Assembly (NCBI GenBank): GCA_009698045.1
Contig: WLRE01000001.1
Span: 1 to 39,457 of the forward strand
Direction: 5' to 3'
Source: Actinomycetota bacterium
GTDB lineage: Bacteria; Actinomycetota; Actinomycetes; Nanopelagicales; Nanopelagicaceae
DNA: 39,457 bases
Position numbers and translations under genes: made by a program
In this document: positions 23,627 to 32,371 of the stretch, piece after piece
Layout of the letters: each line of letters starts with the position of its first letter
How positions within the stretch are numbered: the first letter of the stretch is position 1
The notes under the pieces: model-generated
What the model was told of the DNA's origin: nothing
The model's database searches: none
The model's input: only the letters and a program-made list of their open reading frames with translations

Positions 23627-26600
23627 ATGTCCGCAGAATCCTCCGCCTCCGCTAGCAACGAAAATTTCGTGCATTTACATGTGCATACCGAATATTCGAT
23701 GCTCGATGGTGCTGCGCGTATTCAAGAACTAGTCGATGAAGTGGCTGCGCAAGGCATGCCCGCCATCGCGATGACAGATCACGGCAATGTTTTTGGGGCT
23801 TTTGATTTCTACAAGAAGGCAAAGAAAGCTGGAGTAAAACCAATCATCGGTATCGAAGCTTATGTCGCACCCGAATCACGTTTTGAAAAACGTCGTGTGA
23901 AATGGGCCGATGGCGGAGAAGATGATGTCTCCGGTGGCGGGGCATATACCCACATGACCTTGCTGGCAGAGAACAATGATGGTCTCGCTAATCTGTTCAA
24001 GTTATCTTCACTTGCTTCGCTAGAAGGTTATTACTACAAACCACGCATGGACCGCGAGCTCCTTTCGACATATGCCAAAGGAATTATTGCTACGACCGGA
24101 TGTCCTGGTGGTGAAGTTCAGACCAGGCTGCGAATGGGTGCATATAAAGAGGCAAAAATCGCAGCAAGTGATCTTCGAGATATTTTCGGTGCCGAGAATT
24201 TCTATCTTGAACTAATGGACCATGGCATCGAGATCGAGAATCGCGTCAAAGCTGATCTGCTCAAACTGGGTAAAGAACTTGGCTTGCCGCTTCTAGCGAC
24301 CAACGATCTTCACTACACCAAACATGCAGATGCAGCAGCACATGATGCACTTCTCTGCGTTCAGTCGGGTTCCACCATGGCTGATCCCAAGCGGTTTAAA
24401 TTTGATAACGATGAGTTTTACGTTAAGAGCGCGGCTCAAATGCGCACTCTCTTCTCTGAGATTCCTGAAAGCTGTGATAACACGCTTCTGATCGCCGAAC
24501 GTTGCAACGTCACAATGCGCGAGAATGAGAATCTCTTACCTGTCTTCACAGTTCCACAGGGCGAGACTGAGGATTCATGGCTTCGCACATTAGCCAATCA
24601 AGGACTGGCAGAACGCATGGGCGGAGAGATTCCGGCTCACTATCAAGAGCGTTTGGATTTTGAATTAGAAGTCATGATCAAGATGGGCTTTCCAGGCTAC
24701 TTTCTTGTCGTCTCTGATTTATGTTCACATGCGCGAGAAGTCGGAATTCGTGTTGGACCGGGTCGTGGTTCTGCTGCAGGTTCACTCGTGTCCTACGTTT
24801 TAGGAATCACACAACTCGATCCCATCAAACATGGTCTCTTGTTTGAGCGTTTTCTCAATCCAGAGCGTATTTCAATGCCTGATATCGACCTGGACTTTGA
24901 TGAACGTAGACGCTCAGAAATGATTGCGTATGCAACCCAAAAATATGGTGAAGATCGAGTCGCTCAAATCATTACGTACGGAACAATTAAATCTAAGCAA
25001 GCCCTCAAGGATTCCACGCGAGTTCTCGGCTATCCATATGCAATGGGAGATCGACTTACCAAAGCGCTGCCACCATCTGTAATGGGTAAAGACATAACTC
25101 TTGCGGGAGTCTTTGATCCCAAGAATGATCGATATGGCGAGGCTGGGGAGTTTCGCACGTTGTATGAAACCGATTCAGATTCCAAAACGATTGTTGATAC
25201 CGCACTTGGCTTAGAAGGTCTTAAGCGCCAGTGGGGTGTGCACGCAGCAGGCGTAATTCTTTCGCGCTATCCACTGCTTGATGTGATCCCGATTCATCGC
25301 CGTGAAGCAGACGGGGCGATTATTACTCAATTTGATATGGGTGCCTGCGAATCTATCGGTCTACTCAAGATGGACTTCTTAGGTCTTCGCAATCTCTCAG
25401 TTCTCGATGACGCGCTCCTCAACATCAAAGCAAACAAAGGCGTAGATGTAGATCTGGCAGCGCTGACTCTCGATGATCCCAAGACGTATCAATTACTAGG
25501 TAGTGGTGAAACTCTGGGAGTGTTCCAACTCGATGGTGGCCCAATGCGTGGACTCTTGCGGCAGATGATTCCGGATTCATTTGAAGATATCTCTGCTGTT
25601 ATCGCACTCTACCGACCAGGACCGATGGGCGTTAATGCTCATACCGACTACGCCGATCGTAAGAATAAGCGCAAGCCAGTGGAATCAATCCACCCAGAAC
25701 TCACCGAAGCGCTCTCTGAAATTTTGGGCGATACCTATGGCCTTATTGTTTATCAAGAGCAAGTTATGGCCATTGCCCAAAAACTTGCTGGCTTTAGTCT
25801 GGGTCGTGCGGATTTATTGCGTAAAGCAATGGGCAAGAAGAATAAAGATATCCTCGATAAAGAGTATGTGAACTTTGAAAAAGGAATGCAAGATAATGGA
25901 TTTTCCACTGGTGCAATTGCAAAATTGTGGGAGACGCTAATTCCGTTCTCGGATTATGCATTTAACCGCGCGCACAGTGCGGGGTACGGCCTAGTCAGTT
26001 ATTGGACCGCCTATCTCAAAGCTAACTTTCCAACCGAATATATGGCTGCTCTACTTACCAGCGTTCGAGATGACAAAGATAAGAGCGCGCTCTATCTCAA
26101 TGAGTGCCGTCGCATGGGCATCAAAGTCCTATCACCTGATGTCAATGAATCTGGTTCCGATTACACCCCGCTTGGCGGGGACATTCGCTTCGGTCTTACT
26201 GCAATTCGAAATGTTGGCGAGAATGTGGTCGCCTCGATTGTTGCTCGTCGCGCCGAAAAGGGGCGTTACGAATCCTTCGGAGATTTTCTAGCCAAGGTGG
26301 ATTCAATAGTCTGCAATAAGAAGACGATTGAATCGCTGATAAAGGGCGGAGCTTTCGACTCATTAGGCCATCCGCGAAAAGGTTTAACACTCGTTTATCT
26401 CGAAGCTATCGATGCGGTTGCTGAAAGCAAGCGAGCCGAAGCGATAGGTCAATTTGATCTCTTTGGGTCTGCCACGGGTGAAGCAACAAGTTCGATTGGC
26501 GGAGTGGAACTCAATATTCCCTCTCAAGAGTGGGAGAAGGCGCTGCTGCTTAGCTATGAACGTGAGATGTTAGGTCTCTACGTTTCAGATCACCCACTCC

Positions 26601-27163
26601 TAGGGGTAGAACATGTACTTCGCGCTGCGGTAGATATGCCCATCAGTCAAATCTCGGAAGATTCAGTGGGGCATGACCAAATTATTTCCATTGGTGGATT
26701 AATAACTCAGATTCAGCGCAAAGTCTCGAAAACGGGAACATCCTGGGCAATTGTCACCGTCGAAGATCTTGAAGGCGCAGTGGATGTCATGTTCTATTCC
26801 AACTCTTATACCAAGCACGCAATGAACTTGGTCGATGATCGAGTTATTGTGGTTCGTGGCCGCGTAGATAAACGAGAAGAGCAAGTAAAGATTTCAGCAC
26901 TCGATTTATCTCTCCCTGATATCAGCGCAGGACCAGTAGGCCCATTAACGATTCATCTCGATCAGGCACGTTGTACACCTCCAGTTGTGGAACGGATCAA
27001 GGAGATCCTTCGCTCACATCCCGGTAAGCGTGAGGTAAATCTCCGTATCGCCGACGGCGAGAAAGTACTCGTCCTAAAGATTGATGAGGCTCTTAAAGTG
27101 ACCTCCTCGCCGAGTTTGAGCGCTGATTTAAAATCTATTCTCGGACCAGATTGCTTGGTCTGA
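23627..27163 (+). CDS. dnaE: DNA polymerase III alpha subunit DnaE
   Basis: This is the replicative C-family polymerase. The 1178-aa product carries an N-terminal PHP domain, a polymerase core with the catalytic PDIDLDF motif (Asp at 419, 421 and 423), a helix-hairpin-helix region, and an OB fold at about 1020-1090 with IISIGGLITQ. All nine metal ligands expected for an active PHP proofreading exonuclease appear intact: H16, H18, D27, H52, E77, H109, C159, D227 and H229. That pattern matches mycobacterial DnaE1, whose PHP domain proofreads. Length is normal for DnaE1. A 15-bp palindrome spans the stop codon. Confidence 0.97.
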   Translation: MSAESSASASNENFVHLHVHTEYSMLDGAARIQELVDEVAAQGMPAIAMTDHGNVFGAFDFYKKAKKAGVKPIIGIEAYVAPESRFEKRRVKWADGGEDDVSGGGAYTHMTLLAENNDGLANLFKLSSLASLEGYYYKPRMDRELLSTYAKGIIATTGCPGGEVQTRLRMGAYKEAKIAASDLRDIFGAENFYLELMDHGIEIENRVKADLLKLGKELGLPLLATNDLHYTKHADAAAHDALLCVQSGSTMADPKRFKFDNDEFYVKSAAQMRTLFSEIPESCDNTLLIAERCNVTMRENENLLPVFTVPQGETEDSWLRTLANQGLAERMGGEIPAHYQERLDFELEVMIKMGFPGYFLVVSDLCSHAREVGIRVGPGRGSAAGSLVSYVLGITQLDPIKHGLLFERFLNPERISMPDIDLDFDERRRSEMIAYATQKYGEDRVAQIITYGTIKSKQALKDSTRVLGYPYAMGDRLTKALPPSVMGKDITLAGVFDPKNDRYGEAGEFRTLYETDSDSKTIVDTALGLEGLKRQWGVHAAGVILSRYPLLDVIPIHRREADGAIITQFDMGACESIGLLKMDFLGLRNLSVLDDALLNIKANKGVDVDLAALTLDDPKTYQLLGSGETLGVFQLDGGPMRGLLRQMIPDSFEDISAVIALYRPGPMGVNAHTDYADRKNKRKPVESIHPELTEALSEILGDTYGLIVYQEQVMAIAQKLAGFSLGRADLLRKAMGKKNKDILDKEYVNFEKGMQDNGFSTGAIAKLWETLIPFSDYAFNRAHSAGYGLVSYWTAYLKANFPTEYMAALLTSVRDDKDKSALYLNECRRMGIKVLSPDVNESGSDYTPLGGDIRFGLTAIRNVGENVVASIVARRAEKGRYESFGDFLAKVDSIVCNKKTIESLIKGGAFDSLGHPRKGLTLVYLEAIDAVAESKRAEAIGQFDLFGSATGEATSSIGGVELNIPSQEWEKALLLSYEREMLGLYVSDHPLLGVEHVLRAAVDMPISQISEDSVGHDQIISIGGLITQIQRKVSKTGTSWAIVTVEDLEGAVDVMFYSNSYTKHAMNLVDDRVIVVRGRVDKREEQVKISALDLSLPDISAGPVGPLTIHLDQARCTPPVVERIKEILRSHPGKREVNLRIADGEKVLVLKIDEALKVTSSPSLSADLKSILGPDCLV

Positions 27164-27169
27164 GACCAA
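27155..27169 (+). repeat. Perfect palindrome spanning the dnaE stop codon
   Basis: TTGGTC at 27155-27160 and GACCAA at 27164-27169 flank the TGA stop codon, forming a 15-bp inverted repeat with a central G. As RNA it would be a 6-bp stem with the stop codon as loop. No T tract follows, so it is not a standard terminator. It could be an operator upstream of hisD or a chance palindrome. Confidence 0.45.
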
Positions 27170-27199
27170 AATACGACGCAGCTCACGAGGCAGTGGCTC

Positions 27200-27205
27200 T
27201 AGAAT
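27200..27205 (+). promoter_or_regulatory. Candidate -10 element (TAGAAT) for leaderless hisD
   Basis: TAGAAT matches TATAAT at five of six positions and ends 6 nt before the hisD GTG. The bases just upstream of the GTG contain no ribosome-binding site. This is the spacing expected for a transcript whose first base is the start codon, a common arrangement in actinobacteria. Confidence 0.5.
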
Positions 27206-27211
27206 TGGCGA

Positions 27212-28534
27212 GTGAAACCAATAGCGCTCCGTCTGGTTGACTTGCGCGGACGTGCACTCTCTAAATCTGAATATCTTCGAGAGCTTCCTCGCGCTGCGCT
27301 AGATATTGAAACCGCGATGAAGGCGATTGAACCAATATTGCAAACGGTCGCTAGTGCAACTGAGAAAGATCTGATTGATCTAGGTGAGAAATTTGATGGA
27401 GTTCGCCCAGCATCAATTCGCGTGAGTTCGGAAGAAATTTCCCGTGCACTTTCTACGCTCGATTCCGATGTCCGAAGCGCTCTAGAAGAGGCAATTCTGC
27501 GCATCAAGAAAGTTCATGCAGATCAAATACGCACTGAGAAGAAGACGATAGTGGTCGACGGGGGAGAAGTAACCCAACGCTGGATTCCTGTTGATCGAGT
27601 AGGCCTCTATGTTCCGGGTGGTCGCGCGGTCTATCCAAGCTCGGTAATTATGAATGTGGTTCCAGCGCAAATAGCGGGCGTTCCTAGTATCGCAGTCGCC
27701 TCACCACCGCAAGCTGATAACAATGGCCTTCCCAACCAAACAATATTGGCAACATGTGCACTTCTCGGGATCACCGAGGTTTATGCAATTGGCGGTGCCC
27801 AGGCAATTGCGATGTTTGCATACGGAGTACTGGGCGTGTGTGAACGAGCCGACATGGTCACTGGCCCTGGCAATATTTATGTTGCGGCGGCAAAGCGTGC
27901 GCTGCGCGGATTAATCGGTATTGATTCCGAGGCTGGCCCCACTGAAATTGCAATTCTCGCTGATGACTCCGCGATAGCTAGAGAAGTGGCTGCAGATTTA
28001 ATTAGCCAGGCAGAACACGATGTTATCGCCGCCGCCGTTCTTGTAACTCCATCACTTGAACTAGCCGAGGAAGTTCAAGTTGAATTAGAGAAGCGCGTGC
28101 GCGCTACTAAACACCAAGAGAGAATTCGTGAAGCGCTCTCTGGCATTCAATCTGCCATTGTTTTAGTTGATAATGAGGCACAAGGAATCGATGTTGTTAA
28201 TGCCTATGCCGCCGAGCACCTCGAACTCGTAACTAAGAATCCGGAACTGACCGCTCAATCTATTCGCAACGCGGGAGCGGTATTCCTTGGACGTTTCTCA
28301 CCAGTATCACTTGGCGATTATTCAGCTGGGTCTAATCACGTTTTGCCTACTGGCGGATGCGCCTGTCACTCCAGCGGCCTTTCTGTACAGAGTTTTCTCA
28401 AAGGCGTCTCGTTTATTCAATATAGCGAGAGCGCATTTAGAGATATTGCCAATAATGTTATTACGCTCGCCAACTCAGAAGACTTGCCTGCACACGGCGA
28501 GGCTATGAGTGCCCGGCTTGAAGGAGAGAAGTAA
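27212..28534 (+). CDS. hisD: Histidinol dehydrogenase HisD
   Basis: HisD performs the last two steps of histidine synthesis, oxidising L-histidinol to L-histidine with NAD and zinc. The 440-aa product carries the family motifs: YVPGGRAVYPSSVIMNVVPA, GPGNIYVAAAKR, and the zinc-ligand segments ISQAEHD, DYSAGSNHVLPTGG and a final LPAHGEA. GTG 27212 gives the family-like start MKPIALRLVDLRG. It opens a seven-gene his operon. There is no run of His codons or attenuator upstream. The stop overlaps hisC by one base. Confidence 0.97.
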   Translation: MKPIALRLVDLRGRALSKSEYLRELPRAALDIETAMKAIEPILQTVASATEKDLIDLGEKFDGVRPASIRVSSEEISRALSTLDSDVRSALEEAILRIKKVHADQIRTEKKTIVVDGGEVTQRWIPVDRVGLYVPGGRAVYPSSVIMNVVPAQIAGVPSIAVASPPQADNNGLPNQTILATCALLGITEVYAIGGAQAIAMFAYGVLGVCERADMVTGPGNIYVAAAKRALRGLIGIDSEAGPTEIAILADDSAIAREVAADLISQAEHDVIAAAVLVTPSLELAEEVQVELEKRVRATKHQERIREALSGIQSAIVLVDNEAQGIDVVNAYAAEHLELVTKNPELTAQSIRNAGAVFLGRFSPVSLGDYSAGSNHVLPTGGCACHSSGLSVQSFLKGVSFIQYSESAFRDIANNVITLANSEDLPAHGEAMSARLEGEK

Positions 28535-29625
28535 TGGCTACCAATTGGCCATCATGGCTGCCATTGCGCGCATCACTTCGCACTCTCTCTCCATACGGTG
28601 CGCCACAAATTCCTAATGTATTGAGTTTGAATACAAACGAGAATCCATTCGAACTGCCCGGTGAAGTAGTGGATGCAATAATGGAAAAACTCCCACAAGT
28701 TCTAACCAGACTCAACCGCTATCCAGATCGCGATGCGACGAAATTGCGTACTCTCTTAGCAAATTACATTAATACCGCGTCTGGCACTAATTTCTCGCAA
28801 GTAAATATCTGGGCAGCAAATGGCAGTAATGAGATTTTACAAACGCTGATGTTAGCTTTGGGGGAGCGACCTGCGCTTGGGTTCGTGCCCTCATATTCGG
28901 TACATCCGCTCATCGCACAGACGACCGGCGTTGAATGGCGGGCAGGAAATCGTCGAGAAAATTTCACACTCGACATCTCATATGCAATCCAAGAGATTCA
29001 ACGGATCAAACCAGGACTTACCTTTATAACCACGCCAAATAATCCCACGGGAACTAATCTCCCGATTACAGACATTATTGATCTTGCTAAAGCCACAGCG
29101 GAAATTAATGGAGTGCTAGTAGTAGATGAGGCGTACGCCGAATTTTCCGATGAACTTTCAGCGGTGACTCTTCTCGGTACTCACCACAACATCGTGGTTG
29201 TCCGCACGATGAGTAAGGCCTTTGCGTTCGCTGGCGCACGTGTTGGATATCTAGTAGCCCAACCAGAAGTTATCGATGCTTGCTTAATTACGCGATTGCC
29301 TTATCACTTAAGTTCTGTTACCCAAGCGATCGCTGAAGTTGCCCTCACTCATAGCACCGCTCTTATGGCTGAGGTGGCACAACTCAAGGTGGAACGTGAA
29401 AGAGTTTGCGCAGCCTTAATCGCTCTGGGATATGCCGTTGCTCCGAGTGCCGCAAATTTTCTACTTTTCAGTGGATTCAAGCGAACTTCGCCTGAGATCT
29501 GGAAAGAGTTAGTGGATGCAGGAATTTTGATTAGAGATGTAGGAATCACTGGATACCTGCGCGTAACCATCGGTACCCCAGCCGAAAATGAGCGGTTCTT
29601 AGCCGCACTCAAAGCGTTAAAATAA
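28534..29625 (+). CDS. hisC: Histidinol-phosphate aminotransferase HisC
   Basis: HisC transfers an amino group from glutamate to imidazole-acetol phosphate, using PLP. The 363-aa product is a fold-type I aminotransferase: NTNENPFELP near the start, TPNNPTGT for substrate and PLP contact, VVDEAYAEF with the PLP-stacking Asp, and the Schiff-base lysine K228 in TMSKAFAFAGARVGY. GGAGAGAAG at 28522-28530 is a good ribosome-binding site. It overlaps hisD by one base and is followed by a short repeat before hisB. Confidence 0.96.
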   Translation: MATNWPSWLPLRASLRTLSPYGAPQIPNVLSLNTNENPFELPGEVVDAIMEKLPQVLTRLNRYPDRDATKLRTLLANYINTASGTNFSQVNIWAANGSNEILQTLMLALGERPALGFVPSYSVHPLIAQTTGVEWRAGNRRENFTLDISYAIQEIQRIKPGLTFITTPNNPTGTNLPITDIIDLAKATAEINGVLVVDEAYAEFSDELSAVTLLGTHHNIVVVRTMSKAFAFAGARVGYLVAQPEVIDACLITRLPYHLSSVTQAIAEVALTHSTALMAEVAQLKVERERVCAALIALGYAVAPSAANFLLFSGFKRTSPEIWKELVDAGILIRDVGITGYLRVTIGTPAENERFLAALKALK

Positions 29626-29677
29626 TCCGAGGCAAGTCCCAAGCCAGTCCCAAGCTAGTCGAAGCAATCCGAAGGAG
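29626..29677 (+). repeat. Degenerate 11-bp tandem repeat between hisC and hisB
   Basis: Units read TCCGAGGCAAG (29626-29636), TCCCAAGCCAG (29637-29647), TCCCAAGCTAG (29648-29658), TCGAAGCAA (29659-29667) and TCCGAAGGAG (29668-29677). The last unit supplies the hisB ribosome-binding site (GAAGGAG, 4 bases before the ATG). It is the largest gap inside the his operon and looks like slippage-born local duplication rather than a known element. Confidence 0.7.
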
Positions 29678-29681
29678 AGAT

Positions 29682-30266
29682 ATGAGAACCGCACGCATTG
29701 ATCGAAAGACCAAAGAGTCTCATGTCCAAATTGAACTTAATCTTGACGGTACTGGGGAGATCTCAGTCGATACCGGAGTTCCCTTCTTCGACCATATGCT
29801 CTCGCAACTCGGTAAGCACTCTGGTTTTGATTTAACTGTAAAAACCGTAGGCGATGTAGATGTTGACTCTCACCACACCGTCGAAGATACATCGCTTGCT
29901 TTTGGTGAGGCGCTGCGTACTGCTTTAGGCGATAAATCTGGGATACGCCGATTCGGAGATGCAATGGTGCCATTGGATGAAGTTCTCGTTCAAGCAGCAG
30001 TAGATCTATCCGGTCGACCATATCTAGTACATCGCCAACCTGAAATCGTGGAACTCATCGGCACATTCGACACCACGCTTGGTCGCCACATCTGGGAATC
30101 GATTGTTGCGGAAGCGCACATCGCTCTGCATATTCGCGTACTCGAAGGTCGCAACGCACACCACGTCTTTGAGGCGCAATTCAAAGCTGTTGCTCGCGCA
30201 CTCCGCGATGCAGTTGCTATTGATGGCCGCGTTACTGGAATTCCATCCACCAAGGGCGTTCTTTGA
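29682..30266 (+). CDS. hisB: Imidazoleglycerol-phosphate dehydratase HisB (monofunctional)
   Basis: HisB dehydrates imidazoleglycerol phosphate, using two manganese ions. The 194-aa product is the dehydratase domain alone; there is no N-terminal phosphatase domain as in E. coli HisB, so histidinol phosphatase must be encoded elsewhere. Metal-binding motifs are FFDHMLSQLGKHSG at 35-48, DVDSHHTVED at 60-69, and a second set ending in NAHHVFEAQFKA. AAGGAG precedes the ATG. The stop overlaps hisH by 4 bases (TTGA). Confidence 0.97.
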   Translation: MRTARIDRKTKESHVQIELNLDGTGEISVDTGVPFFDHMLSQLGKHSGFDLTVKTVGDVDVDSHHTVEDTSLAFGEALRTALGDKSGIRRFGDAMVPLDEVLVQAAVDLSGRPYLVHRQPEIVELIGTFDTTLGRHIWESIVAEAHIALHIRVLEGRNAHHVFEAQFKAVARALRDAVAIDGRVTGIPSTKGVL

Positions 30267-30868
30267 TCGCAATTCTGGATTACGGTTCCGGAAATCTTCG
30301 TTCAGCGCAGCGCGCATTTGAAAGTGCTCATTCCGAAGTAATTGTTACCTCTGATCCAGATATTTGCATCAACGCCGACGGCCTTGTTGTGCCTGGCGTT
30401 GGCGCATTCGGTGCATGCATGGAGCAGTTTGTAGCTGCCGGTGCGGTCGAGATTCTCGATCAGCGCGCAGCGACAGAACTTCCCACTCTAGGTATTTGTG
30501 TAGGTATGCAGATTTTCTTTGCTCAAGGAGTAGAGAAGAATGCACACAAAGGTTTAGGAATTTGGCCTGGTGAAGTTACTCAAATTGAAGCGCCCATTTT
30601 GCCGCATATTGGTTGGAACACAGTTACCCCGGGAGCGGGCAGTCAACTCTTCACCGGAATAGAGAATGAACGCTTCTATTTTGTACATAGCTTTGCTGCA
30701 ACCCAAAAAATTGAAGGAGCAGTGAATTCCATTACTCAATACGGAGTTGAATTTCTTGCTGCAGTTGAAACTCCCTATTTTGTTGCCACTCAGTTCCATC
30801 CAGAGAAGAGTGGCGATGCTGGGCTCAAACTCATCTCAAACTGGATTAATGGTTGGGTGACCCTATGA
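30263..30868 (+). CDS. hisH: Imidazole glycerol phosphate synthase, glutaminase subunit HisH
   Basis: HisH hydrolyses glutamine and channels ammonia to HisF. The 201-aa class I glutamine amidotransferase has the catalytic triad C79 (LGICVGMQ), H179 and E181 (QFHPEKSG). The start is TTG 30263, overlapping the hisB stop; it gives MIAILDYGSGNLRS, which matches the family start, and no ATG or GTG lies nearby. The rare start and 4-base overlap suggest coupling to hisB. The stop overlaps the next gene by 4 bases. Confidence 0.95.
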   Translation: MIAILDYGSGNLRSAQRAFESAHSEVIVTSDPDICINADGLVVPGVGAFGACMEQFVAAGAVEILDQRAATELPTLGICVGMQIFFAQGVEKNAHKGLGIWPGEVTQIEAPILPHIGWNTVTPGAGSQLFTGIENERFYFVHSFAATQKIEGAVNSITQYGVEFLAAVETPYFVATQFHPEKSGDAGLKLISNWINGWVTL

Positions 30869-31590
30869 GCAAGTTACAACTCTTACCTGCGATTGATGTC
30901 ATTGAAGGCCGTGCGGTTCGATTAGTGCAAGGCGAACTCAGCCAAGAAACTTCTTACGGAACGCCATTACAAGTTGCGCAGGAATTCGCGCGCGCCGGCG
31001 CCAAATGGATTCACTTAGTGGATTTAGATGCAGCCTTTGGTAAAGGAAGTAATGCGCAGCTCCTGGCTGAAGTAATCGCTTCGGTGGATATCGCAGTAGA
31101 ACTCTCTGGTGGTATTCGAGATGATGATTCTCTCCGCCGAGCTCTGGCAACTGGTTGTGCTCGTGTGAATTTAGGTACGGCTGCTCTAGAGAATCCGGAA
31201 TGGACCGCAAAAGTAATTTCCGAATTCGGTGATCGAATCGCCGTTGGTCTAGATGTTCGCGGGCATACATTGGCGGGTCGTGGCTGGACAAGTGAAGGTG
31301 GCAATCTTTTCGAAACACTTGAACGGTTAGATCGTGATGGATGTGCTCGTTACATAGTTACTGATGTTGCTAAAGATGGAACGCTTCAGGGACCAAATAT
31401 CCAACTGCTTAAGGATGTGTGCGCTGCAACTTCGCGGCCGGTAATTGCAAGCGGAGGAATTTCTACCCTTGCCGATCTCCGCGAATTACGGATGCTGACT
31501 GAAATTGGAATCGAAGGTGCGATTACCGGCAAAGCGCTCTATGCCGGTGCATTCACCCTTGAGCAAGCGCTAGAGGTTTGTAACTCATGA
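30865..31590 (+). CDS. priA: HisA/PriA phosphoribosyl isomerase
   Basis: HisA isomerises ProFAR to PRFAR; actinobacterial PriA also serves as TrpF in tryptophan synthesis. I chose ATG 30865, which overlaps the hisH stop (ATGA) and gives MSKLQLLPAIDVIEGRAV, over the in-frame TTG at 30853. The 241-aa TIM barrel has D11 and D171 as catalytic acid/base residues, R19, and R139/W141 in GRGWTSEGG. These Arg and Trp positions are the ones linked to dual HisA/TrpF activity in PriA. Dual function is a family-based inference; no trp gene is in this window to support it. Confidence 0.9.
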   Translation: MSKLQLLPAIDVIEGRAVRLVQGELSQETSYGTPLQVAQEFARAGAKWIHLVDLDAAFGKGSNAQLLAEVIASVDIAVELSGGIRDDDSLRRALATGCARVNLGTAALENPEWTAKVISEFGDRIAVGLDVRGHTLAGRGWTSEGGNLFETLERLDRDGCARYIVTDVAKDGTLQGPNIQLLKDVCAATSRPVIASGGISTLADLRELRMLTEIGIEGAITGKALYAGAFTLEQALEVCNS

Positions 31591-32357
31591 CTCTGGCAAG
31601 GCGCATTATTCCGTGCCTTGATGTTGCTGGAGGCCGGGTAGTTAAAGGCGTAAATTTCCTTGACCTTAAAGATGCGGGAGATCCAGTTGAACTTGCGGCG
31701 AAATACGGTCGCGAAGGGGCAGATGAACTCACATTCTTAGATATTTCTGCAAGCGTGGAAGAGCGAAATACCACTCTTGATATTGTCCGTAGAACTGCTG
31801 AGCAAGTTTTTATTCCGCTAACTGTTGGAGGCGGCATACGTACAACTGACGATGTGAACACTCTTCTTCGAGCGGGCGCAGATAAGGTCTCTATTAACAC
31901 TGCAGCTATTGCTCGTCCACAACTTATTAATGAGATCGCCGATCGTTTTGGCAACCAAGTTTTAGTTCTCTCGGTTGATGCTCGCCGAGCAGGAACGACT
32001 TCAGGATACGAAGTCACCACTCATGGAGGTCGAACAGGTACTGATCTCGATGCCTTGCGCTGGATCGAAGAGGCAATTTCTAGGGGAGTTGGGGAGATTC
32101 TTCTTAACTCAATGGATGCCGACGGGACTAAAGAGGGGTATGACCTGCCTATGCTCGAGGATGTTCGTGCAATGTGTTCGGTACCCATAATTGCCAGTGG
32201 TGGTGCTGGAAAGTTTCAAGACTTCTCTGATGCATTGAACTCCGGGGCGGATGCACTACTCGCTGCAAGCGTCTTCCACTTTGGCGAAATGAGCATTCCC
32301 GATGTGAAGCAGTATCTCGATTCTCAGGGTTTTCCCATGCGAATTCAGCGGAAGTAA
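31587..32357 (+). CDS. hisF: Imidazole glycerol phosphate synthase, cyclase subunit HisF
   Basis: HisF uses ammonia from HisH to convert PRFAR to imidazoleglycerol phosphate and AICAR. The 256-aa TIM barrel has the start motif RIIPCLDVAGGRVVKGVNF with D12, the second catalytic Asp at 131 (LSVDARRAG), and ILLNSMDADGTKEGYD in the second half. The ATG overlaps the previous stop by 4 bases. Length is normal. Confidence 0.97.
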   Translation: MTLARRIIPCLDVAGGRVVKGVNFLDLKDAGDPVELAAKYGREGADELTFLDISASVEERNTTLDIVRRTAEQVFIPLTVGGGIRTTDDVNTLLRAGADKVSINTAAIARPQLINEIADRFGNQVLVLSVDARRAGTTSGYEVTTHGGRTGTDLDALRWIEEAISRGVGEILLNSMDADGTKEGYDLPMLEDVRAMCSVPIIASGGAGKFQDFSDALNSGADALLAASVFHFGEMSIPDVKQYLDSQGFPMRIQRK

Positions 32358-32371
32358 GAGAGAATTCTCTA

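Noticed and set aside
27164..27211. Histidine attenuator leader peptide upstream of hisD
   Set aside because: Only 48 bases separate dnaE and hisD, with no run of His codons.
29626..29677. Possible CRISPR-like repeat
   Set aside because: Units are only 11 bp, directly adjacent with no spacers, and no cas genes are nearby.
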